Positions 6,805-11,331 of a stretch of 11,331 nucleotides of DNA are shown here, one piece after another (the stretch's first letter is position 1; every line of letters starts with the position of its first letter). The DNA is taken from positions 1-11,331 of the forward strand of contig DMAP01000224.1 of the NCBI GenBank assembly GCA_003446975.1, given 5' to 3'. This DNA comes from Clostridiales bacterium. Lineage in GTDB: Bacteria; Bacillota; Clostridia; Tissierellales; Dethiosulfatibacteraceae. The notes beneath the pieces were generated by a model. The model worked only from the letters and a program-made list of their open reading frames with translations. It was not told the DNA's origin and ran no database searches. A program made the translations under genes and the position numbers.

Positions 6805-7485
6805 ATGAACAGTGAAACAAGCGCTTTAACCAGAAGAAGTGATTATCTGAAAATTATTGCCATGGTGACAATGGCAGTAGATCATATTGCTTTTTATTTT
6901 TTGCCATATAACGCAACCAGCTATATTATAATGAGGATAATCGGAAGATTGGCCTATCCCATTTTTGCCTATTACATCGCGATGGGATATAAGAATACAT
7001 CGGACCTGAATCGCTACATATTGAGAATGGCCATATTTGCTTTAATTACCCAGATTCCCTTCTATTTCTTTGTGCATAAGGTCTTTTACTTGAATGTGAT
7101 GTTTACATTCACATTGGCACTGATTATGCTTAAATTATTTGACAAGAAAAATTATCTGTGGTTTGCATTGATCTTTTTGGCGGATTTTCTAAATATGGAT
7201 TATGGCGCTTATGGATTGATTATCGTATTGATTTTCCATGTGTTCTCAGAGGAAAAAGGAAAGATGTACGTTTATCTGCTGATTCTCACATTTGCTTACA
7301 GTTCCCTTAATGTCCTACAGAGTGGCGCTTTCAATATCAGAATGTACACTCAAGTGCTTTGTGTCATGGCTTTGCCGTTGATCTATGCTGATTTTCCAGA
7401 CATTAGAATCAATAAGTACATTTCATATTTGTTCTATCCTGTTCATATTGGCATTATTGTACTAGTTGGGAATCTGGTATCATAA
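6805..7485 (+). CDS. TraX-family integral membrane protein
   Basis: This 226-residue polytopic membrane protein fits the TraX family. Its N-terminal block has DYLKIIAMVTMAVDHIA with D26-H27, then IIGRLAYPIFAYYIAMGY. Several hydrophobic helices follow, with short loops and few charges. The family is named for the F-plasmid protein that acetylates pilin, but chromosomal homologues are common in Firmicutes and no conjugation gene is near, so a membrane acyltransferase-like role on another substrate is more likely (inference). I take ATG 6805 because GGAGAAG (6793-6799) is 5 bases upstream. The longer frame's GTG at 6799 lies within that site. The gene has a strong promoter of its own; no clear terminator follows, so some transcripts may run into the argG leader. 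Confidence 0.85.
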   Translation: MNSETSALTRRSDYLKIIAMVTMAVDHIAFYFLPYNATSYIIMRIIGRLAYPIFAYYIAMGYKNTSDLNRYILRMAIFALITQIPFYFFVHKVFYLNVMFTFTLALIMLKLFDKKNYLWFALIFLADFLNMDYGAYGLIIVLIFHVFSEEKGKMYVYLLILTFAYSSLNVLQSGAFNIRMYTQVLCVMALPLIYADFPDIRINKYISYLFYPVHIGIIVLVGNLVS

Positions 7486-7487
7486 AA

Positions 7488-7501
7488 TGGAAACGATTTC
7501 C
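7488..7501. promoter_or_regulatory. Second operator-like element after traX
   Basis: TGGAAACGATTTCC shares its first eight bases with the site at 6700-6713. It contains GGAAA/TTTCC inverted arms and matches 12 of 14 positions of the catabolite-response consensus. It lies directly after the traX stop and 40 bases before the argG -35 box. It may be chance. Confidence 0.3.
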
Positions 7502-7541
7502 TATAATAATCAAATAAATCACATAAAAATACAAAAATGTG

Positions 7542-7570
7542 TTGACATTGAATTGTTGATGTACTATAAT
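7542..7570 (+). promoter_or_regulatory. Perfect-consensus sigma-A promoter of the argG T-box transcript
   Basis: TTGACA (7542-7547), exactly 17 bases, TATAAT (7565-7570). Both hexamers match the consensus completely, so initiation should be strong and control left to the leader. A weak CACAT...ATGTG inverted repeat lies just upstream (7520-7541). Confidence 0.93.
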
Positions 7571-7763
7571 CTCAATTAAGTTAATATTAAATCTGTTGAT
7601 TGAGACAAGTAGGTTGATGGAAGCTTAAGCGAGCCGGCGTAGGTGCGAGTCCGGCAGTGAAAATCGATTGAATAGAACTCATGAAGTGGTTCCAGGAAAA
7701 TAATAGTATTGGAATCCGGTTAAAAACCGTTATAATGAAAGAGATGAAGCAATAGCTTTAATT

Positions 7764-7816
7764 AGAGTGGTAACGTGGATTAATGTCCGCCTCTTGACAG
7801 GAGGTGGATTTTTTTA
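7764..7816 (+). terminator. First T-box antiterminator and terminator
   Basis: The T-box motif AGAGTGGTAACGTG (7764-7777) forms an antiterminator: AGAG pairs with CTCT, and GTGGA pairs with TCCGC across the loop, leaving a TGGT bulge for the tRNA NCCA end. The competing terminator has arms TCCGCCTC (7786-7793) and GAGGTGGA (7801-7808) followed by seven T. Confidence 0.92.
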
Positions 7817-7862
7817 TACCGTTCTTGTTATTCAAAATTGTATAAAAATGCATTGTTTCAAG

Positions 7863-7912
7863 AAGAGTGGTATCGCGATAACACGTCTCTTCAGGAAGAC
7901 GTGTTTTTATTT
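7863..7912 (+). terminator. Second T-box antiterminator and terminator
   Basis: A second T-box motif, AGAGTGGTATCGCG (7864-7877), again offers a TGGT bulge; AAGAG pairs with CTCTT (7887-7891), with a shorter upper helix than the first copy. The competing terminator has perfect arms ACACGTCT (7881-7888) and AGACGTGT (7897-7904), followed by TTTTATTT. It ends 19 bases before the argG ribosome binding site. Confidence 0.92.
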
Positions 7913-7943
7913 GCAATCATACAGATTATTGGAGGGTTATAAA

Positions 7944-9185
7944 ATGAAAAAAGAAAAACTGGTATTGGCATATTCAGGAGGTTTGGATACATCCATCATC
8001 ATACCTTGGCTGAAAGAAAACTATGATTTTGAGATTATTGCCTGTTGTGTCAATGTCGGACAGGAAGATGATATGGTTGAGGTCAAAAACAAAGCTTTGT
8101 TATCGGGAGCCAGCAAGATTTATGTTGAGGATGTAACGGATGAGTTTGTTGAAGATTATGTTTTTGATGCTTTGAAAGCAAATGCCGTATATGAAGGAAA
8201 GTATCTGATGGGAACCGCTATTGCAAGACCTCTGATAGCTAAGAAGCTGGTTGAGGTGGCACATAAGGAAGGTGCGTCATATATTGCTCACGGTTGCACA
8301 GGCAAGGGGAACGACCAGGTAAGAATAGAGACGGCCATAGCGGCGATAGACCCTGAGATTAAGATTATAGCGCCTTGGAGAATATGGGATATACAATCAA
8401 GAGAAGATGCGATCCAATATGCTGAAGATAGAAACATTAAATTGAACGTTACGAAAGAGAAGATATATTCAAGAGATCAGAACTTGCTGCATATCAGCCA
8501 TGAGGGCGGGCATATAGAAAACCCGAAAAATCAGGCCAAACTGGACGAGTTGTTGATGATGACCAAAACATTAAAGAATGCCAAGGATGATCCTGAAATG
8601 ATTGAAATTGAGTTTTTCAAGGGAGTTCCGATAAAGTTGAACGGCAAAGAGATGTCAGGAAAACAGATTCTTGGTGAATTGAACAGGATTGGCGGAGAGC
8701 ATGGGGTTGGAGTTGTCGATCTATTAGAGAACAGAATGGTCGGCATGAAATCCAGAGGAATCTACGAAACACCTGGTGGCACCATACTATGGTATGCCCA
8801 TGCTGAACTGGAAAGGCTTGTGTTGGAAAAAGAGGTGCAGCATTACAAAGAGATTATTTCAAAAAAATACGCGGAGCTGATTTACAACGGCATGTGGTAT
8901 AGTGGACTGAAGACAGCCTTTGATGCCTTTGTCAAAGAAACACAGGAAACTGTATCGGGAAAGGTTAAAGTACAGCTATATAAGGGAAATGTTATTTCTG
9001 CAGGCATGACCTCACCTTATGCCATCTATGATGACGATATCTCATCATTCGGTTACAGTGAACTTTATGACCACCATGATGCAGAAGGATTTATAAAACT
9101 ATTCAGTCTCCCATATAAAATTAAGGCCCACTGCCTTGGAGCTGGTCAAAACAAAAAGACAATAGGACACAAAATAGCTAAATAG
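7944..9185 (+). CDS. argG: Argininosuccinate synthase
   Basis: The enzyme joins citrulline and aspartate with ATP to make argininosuccinate, the penultimate step of arginine synthesis. The 413-residue product is of normal length. It begins with the N-type ATP pyrophosphatase loop AYSGGLDTS (9-17). It has HGCTGKGNDQVRIE (about 116-129) and the later block YSRDQNLLHISHEGG, all family signatures. I take ATG 7944, which has GGAGG at 7931-7935 and starts MKKEKLVLAYSGG. The frame is open upstream to 7767, but that extension runs through the T-box hairpins and is not protein. The gene is a single unit: a terminator follows at once and argH, the usual partner, is not adjacent. Expression should depend on antitermination by uncharged tRNA. 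Confidence 0.97.
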   Translation: MKKEKLVLAYSGGLDTSIIIPWLKENYDFEIIACCVNVGQEDDMVEVKNKALLSGASKIYVEDVTDEFVEDYVFDALKANAVYEGKYLMGTAIARPLIAKKLVEVAHKEGASYIAHGCTGKGNDQVRIETAIAAIDPEIKIIAPWRIWDIQSREDAIQYAEDRNIKLNVTKEKIYSRDQNLLHISHEGGHIENPKNQAKLDELLMMTKTLKNAKDDPEMIEIEFFKGVPIKLNGKEMSGKQILGELNRIGGEHGVGVVDLLENRMVGMKSRGIYETPGGTILWYAHAELERLVLEKEVQHYKEIISKKYAELIYNGMWYSGLKTAFDAFVKETQETVSGKVKVQLYKGNVISAGMTSPYAIYDDDISSFGYSELYDHHDAEGFIKLFSLPYKIKAHCLGAGQNKKTIGHKIAK

Positions 9186-9189
9186 CAGT

Positions 9190-9219
9190 AAACTGCCCCT
9201 GAAAGCAGGGCAGTTTTTT
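9190..9219 (+). terminator. Rho-independent terminator of argG
   Basis: Arms AAACTGCC-C-CCTG and CAGGGCAGTTT (one bulged C) around AAAG, followed by TTTTTT. It starts 5 bases after the argG stop. Its T-run touches the stop codon of the convergent DUF308 gene (9218-9220), so it may also block that transcript, with a weaker T-run on the minus strand. Confidence 0.92.
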
Positions 9220-9709
9220 ATTCTTCCAAAGTTTTATAGAACAAGACAGCGCTAAATGATATGACGACAACACCAATGATTCTGACAATAGTCTCAATAG
9301 CAGCCCGCCCATAAAACATCAGTACGAGTCCAAGTATAAGGCTCACCACCGAGATAACGAACTCATTTCTGTCGATGGCGCCTCTCTCTCTGAAAATGAA
9401 GAACAGCTTATAGACGGCAAAAGACAGCAAGCCCAGTCCAGTGACGATCATGATCAATGTTGGGAAGATCAATACCAATATACCAATCAACACGCCGACA
9501 AAAAAGAATGAGCGATCCCTTCCCCATATGGTACCCTCTGTGAAATATATGCCGAGTCCGCTGAACACCGCCAATAGGACACCTATAACTCTAATCATTG
9601 TAAGACCTATGAATGAGGGAAAGCTGATTAGAAACAAACCAACCACAAAAGCTATGACGCTGATGGATCTGATTGTACTGTTATTGCCATTTATCTCAAA
9701 TCTAAACAT
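9218..9709 (-). CDS. DUF308/HdeD-like membrane protein
   Basis: This 163-residue protein is almost wholly hydrophobic, with about six membrane helices in three similar hairpins: about 13-54, 68-106 and 117-157. Each pair is split by a short turn, with related phrases such as LISFPSFIGLTMIRVIGVL, LVLIFPTLIMIVTGLGLL and LVLMFYGRAAIETIVRIIGVV. This internal repeat is the hallmark of the DUF308 (HdeD-like) family. HdeD of E. coli is linked to acid resistance at high cell density, but clostridial members are uncharacterised and no function should be copied over. The start ATG has a strong GGGAGG site. A TATAAT box on the minus strand (9737-9742) with a poor -35 is the likely promoter. It converges on argG and diverges from cinA. 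Confidence 0.85.
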   Translation of the reverse strand: MFRFEINGNNSTIRSISVIAFVVGLFLISFPSFIGLTMIRVIGVLLAVFSGLGIYFTEGTIWGRDRSFFFVGVLIGILVLIFPTLIMIVTGLGLLSFAVYKLFFIFRERGAIDRNEFVISVVSLILGLVLMFYGRAAIETIVRIIGVVVISFSAVLFYKTLEE

Positions 9710-9795
9710 TAGAACCTCCCTAGAAGTGATATGTCTATTATATATAAAAATCGCTCAGAATTAAATCTTTATTGCATTAAAAATGGATTAAAATA

Positions 9796-9804
9796 TGCTA
9801 TAAT
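9796..9804 (+). promoter_or_regulatory. Probable extended -10 promoter of cinA
   Basis: TGCTATAAT is an extended -10 element (TGnTATAAT), 64 bases upstream of the cinA ATG. No good -35 is present at the right distance, which is common for extended -10 promoters. Confidence 0.6.
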
Positions 9805-9868
9805 TAAATGTATAAAAATACTGTCGATGCACTAATGTGCAGATATATTGAAACGAGGAAGTGGCTAT

Positions 9869-11107
9869 ATGAATGCAGAAGTCTTATGCTTTGGATCTGA
9901 AATTCTCCATGGAGACATTGTCAACAGCAATGCCCAATACATATCAAAGAAAATGGCGGAAATAGGGATAAATGTCTACTACCATTCTGTGGTTGGGGAC
10001 AATCACGACAGGATGGCGGAGGCATTCAGACTTGCTTTCGAAAGGGTCGACATTGTCATCTGCACAGGAGGGCTCGGTCCTACCCAGGATGACATCACTA
10101 AAGAAATATTGGCAGAATACCATCATCTAAACATGGTCTATGACGAAGATAGCTACAAGCATGTCCAACAGATCTATCAAAGGCTAAAAAAAGATATGCC
10201 GGAAAGCAATATCAGACAAGCTTACTTTCCCGAGGGAGCTATTGTCTTGCATAATGCTTTTGGAACGGCAAATGGTTGCCTGTTGGAAAAAGATGGTAAA
10301 ACTGCAGTTCTATTGCCTGGACCACCCAAAGAGGTGGTACCCATGTTTGAAAACCATGTGATTCCATATTTGATGAAGTTCTCAGAAGGTGTAATAGTCG
10401 GCAAAAAATATATTGTGACCGGGCTTGGAGAATCAACAACAGAAGCTATGATTATTGATCTGATAGAGAATCAAACCAATCCTACCATAGCAACATTTGC
10501 AGGCAATGGAAGGGTAATGGTCAGAGTGACGGCAAAAGCAAAAAATATATCAGAAGCAGAAGCACTTATTGTACCGATAGAGAGAGAATTGCTAATCAGA
10601 TTGGCAGGCAATATCTATAAATCTGAAACAATGGACGTAGCGGAACACGCTGCAAAAATGCTTCTGAAGAGCAAATTGACGATTGCTGTCGCTGAATCCT
10701 GTACGGGAGGAATGGTCTCTGCCAAGCTTATCAGCAATCCAGGAATCTCAGAGTCTTACCTTCAAGGTTTCATAACATATAGCAATCAGTCAAAAATCGA
10801 TACACTGGGAGTCAAGGTAGAAACCTTGGAGCAGTTTGGAGCCGTCAGCGGTCAGACAGCGGAGGAGATGGCAAAAGGTGCGGCTCTAAGAGCCCAGGCG
10901 GACATAGGCATTTCAACCACTGGCATAGCAGGACCAACAGGTGGATCTGATGATAAACCGATAGGCTTGGTCTATGTGGCTATATATTTCAAGGGTCAAA
11001 CAACGGTTAAAAAAATTAATTATCCAGGCAGCAGAGACGTGATTATGGAACGGGCAGCCTTGGCGATATTGGATTTATTGAACAAAACAATCGATAAGAT
11101 GTTTTGA
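9869..11107 (+). CDS. cinA: CinA-family protein (ADP-ribose pyrophosphatase-like domain plus NMN amidohydrolase domain)
   Basis: The 412-residue product has the full two-domain CinA layout. The N-terminal MoaB/MoeA-like domain has GSEILHGDIVNSN (9-21) and TGGLGPTQDD (66-75), and is associated in the family with ADP-ribose pyrophosphatase activity. The C-terminal PncC-like domain, about 260-412, carries AESCTGG (275-281) with the presumed catalytic Ser277, YSNQSK (304-309) and GIAGPTGG. PncC domains deamidate nicotinamide mononucleotide and recycle the by-product of NAD-dependent DNA ligase. CinA was named as competence-induced in streptococci, but here no competence gene is visible. I take ATG 9869, with GAGGAAG upstream and the conserved N-terminus beginning at once. 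The frame is open to a TTG at 9848, an unlikely start. A receiver-domain gene begins 23 bases downstream and may be cotranscribed. Confidence 0.95.
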   Translation: MNAEVLCFGSEILHGDIVNSNAQYISKKMAEIGINVYYHSVVGDNHDRMAEAFRLAFERVDIVICTGGLGPTQDDITKEILAEYHHLNMVYDEDSYKHVQQIYQRLKKDMPESNIRQAYFPEGAIVLHNAFGTANGCLLEKDGKTAVLLPGPPKEVVPMFENHVIPYLMKFSEGVIVGKKYIVTGLGESTTEAMIIDLIENQTNPTIATFAGNGRVMVRVTAKAKNISEAEALIVPIERELLIRLAGNIYKSETMDVAEHAAKMLLKSKLTIAVAESCTGGMVSAKLISNPGISESYLQGFITYSNQSKIDTLGVKVETLEQFGAVSGQTAEEMAKGAALRAQADIGISTTGIAGPTGGSDDKPIGLVYVAIYFKGQTTVKKINYPGSRDVIMERAALAILDLLNKTIDKMF

Positions 11108-11130
11108 GATAATCAGTAACAGGAGGTTTT

Positions 11131-11331
11131 ATGGATATCAGGATCCTAACATGTGATAACAACCGATATCAGTTGGACAGCTTGATCAGTCACATAAGAG
11201 AGTTTGGTATCAAACATAACATAAATCTCATCATAGACAAGGCGATGACAGGAGAGACAACATTGGCATTGCATAGTCAAAAGAGATACCATATGGTTTT
11301 TTTGGATATTGATCTGGATGAGAAAGTTAAT
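11131..11331 (+). CDS. Response-regulator receiver protein (AgrA/LytTR-like), 5' part only
   Basis: An open frame of 67 codons runs off the window. It starts at an ATG with AGGAGG 4 bases upstream. It begins MDIRILTCDN, with an acidic residue at the end of the first beta strand (D9), and reaches MVFLDIDLDE, where D59 sits at the phospho-acceptor position after a hydrophobic strand. This is the layout of a CheY-like receiver and is closest in style to the LytR/AgrA group (xFLDI-x-L). An output domain such as LytTR would lie beyond the edge and cannot be confirmed. It follows cinA by 23 bases with no terminator between, so cotranscription is likely. Confidence 0.75.
   Translation, partial: MDIRILTCDNNRYQLDSLISHIREFGIKHNINLIIDKAMTGETTLALHSQKRYHMVFLDIDLDEKVN

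Larger units (their letters stand above)
7577..7912 (+). promoter_or_regulatory. T-box riboswitch leader of argG with duplicated antiterminator/terminator modules, predicted Arg (AGA) specificity
   Basis: This RNA leader should bind uncharged tRNA and allow readthrough into argG. Stem I has the expected landmarks: GAG and AAGTA (k-turn/specifier side, about 7602-7611), AAGCGAG (7627-7633), distal helix GCCGG/CCGGC (about 7633-7655) around GTAGGTGCGAG, and a helix TTGAT (7614-7618)/ATCGA (7664-7668). Aligned by eye to known T-box specifier loops (GAA-N-codon-A), GAATAGAACTC places AGA, an Arg codon, at 7674-7676. Further hairpins (GGTTCC/GGAATC and CGGTT/AACCG) may be Stems II and III. Two T-box sequences follow, at 7764 and 7864, each with its own terminator. 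No second Stem I fits between them. The upstream edge is estimated from the promoter. Confidence 0.93.

Noticed and set aside
7518..7545. ArgR/AhrC-type ARG box next to the argG -35 (CACATAAAAATACA...)
   Set aside because: It matches the TGAATwwwwATTCA consensus at too few positions. The CACAT/ATGTG arms are short with a 13-base loop.
7816..7863. A possible second promoter between the two T-box cores (TATAAA at 7841-7846)
   Set aside because: No -35-like hexamer lies 15-19 bases upstream; the nearest, TTCTTG, is only 13 bases away. The stretch is also A/T-rich by nature.
7767..7943. N-terminal extension of argG (59 extra codons) in the same open frame
   Set aside because: It begins inside the first T-box core and runs through both terminator hairpins. 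The conserved ArgG N-terminus starts at 7944 behind a GGAGG site.
9441..9764. 107-codon plus-strand frame opposite the DUF308 gene
   Set aside because: It is a reverse-strand shadow: no ribosome binding site, no recognisable family, and the minus-strand product has a clear membrane-protein repeat pattern.
1..11331. CRISPR arrays, insertion sequences, phage genes, rRNA or tRNA genes
   Set aside because: I read the intergenic regions on both strands and found no regular spaced repeats, transposase-like frames, terminal repeats or cloverleaf sequences. Base composition looks even across the window.

Overview
This window looks like a chromosomal segment of a low-G+C Gram-positive anaerobe of the class Clostridia. 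The support is A/T-rich intergenic DNA, strong AGGAGG-type ribosome binding sites, consensus -35/-10 promoters with 17-base spacers, an amidotransferase route to Asn/Gln-tRNA (GatB), a DUF1836 regulator, an SLH-domain lipoprotein and a T-box riboswitch. I cannot place it to genus. There is no sign of phage, transposon, CRISPR, rRNA or tRNA.

Layout, left to right. The last codons of a probable gatA run into gatB (+). gatB converges on, and overlaps by 12 bases, an exported M23 (LytM-type) peptidase gene on the minus strand. Next, also minus, is a lipoprotein with SLH-like repeats and a thioredoxin-like C-terminal domain that lacks the CXXC motif. A DUF1836 regulator (-) and a hemolysin III/PAQR-family membrane protein (+) are transcribed divergently from back-to-back promoters. 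A bidirectional terminator separates the latter from a convergent 3-phosphoglycerate dehydrogenase gene (serA-like, -). serA diverges from a TraX-family membrane protein (+); a near-palindromic operator-like site lies between their promoters. A 458-base gap then holds a perfect-consensus promoter and a long T-box leader for argG (+). After argG come a DUF308/HdeD-like membrane protein (-), cinA (+), and the start of a response-regulator receiver protein (+) that runs off the right edge.

Most genes appear to be single transcription units with their own promoter and often their own terminator. The exceptions are gatA-gatB (translationally coupled) and possibly cinA plus the receiver gene. Metabolic themes are amino-acid supply and use (GatB, serA, argG) and the cell envelope (M23 peptidase, SLH lipoprotein, several membrane proteins); nothing joins the whole window into one pathway.

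The standout feature is the argG leader. It has one Stem I with an apparent AGA (Arg) specifier, followed by two successive T-box antiterminator/terminator modules. The 40-50 bases between the modules are too short for a second Stem I. A rare structural class of T-boxes with duplicated terminator-antiterminator elements has been described by comparative genomics; this appears to be an arginine member in front of an argG that has no adjacent argH.

Starts were re-chosen from ribosome binding sites for five genes (M23 peptidase, hemolysin III, TraX, argG, cinA), where the longest open frame begins upstream of the likely true start.
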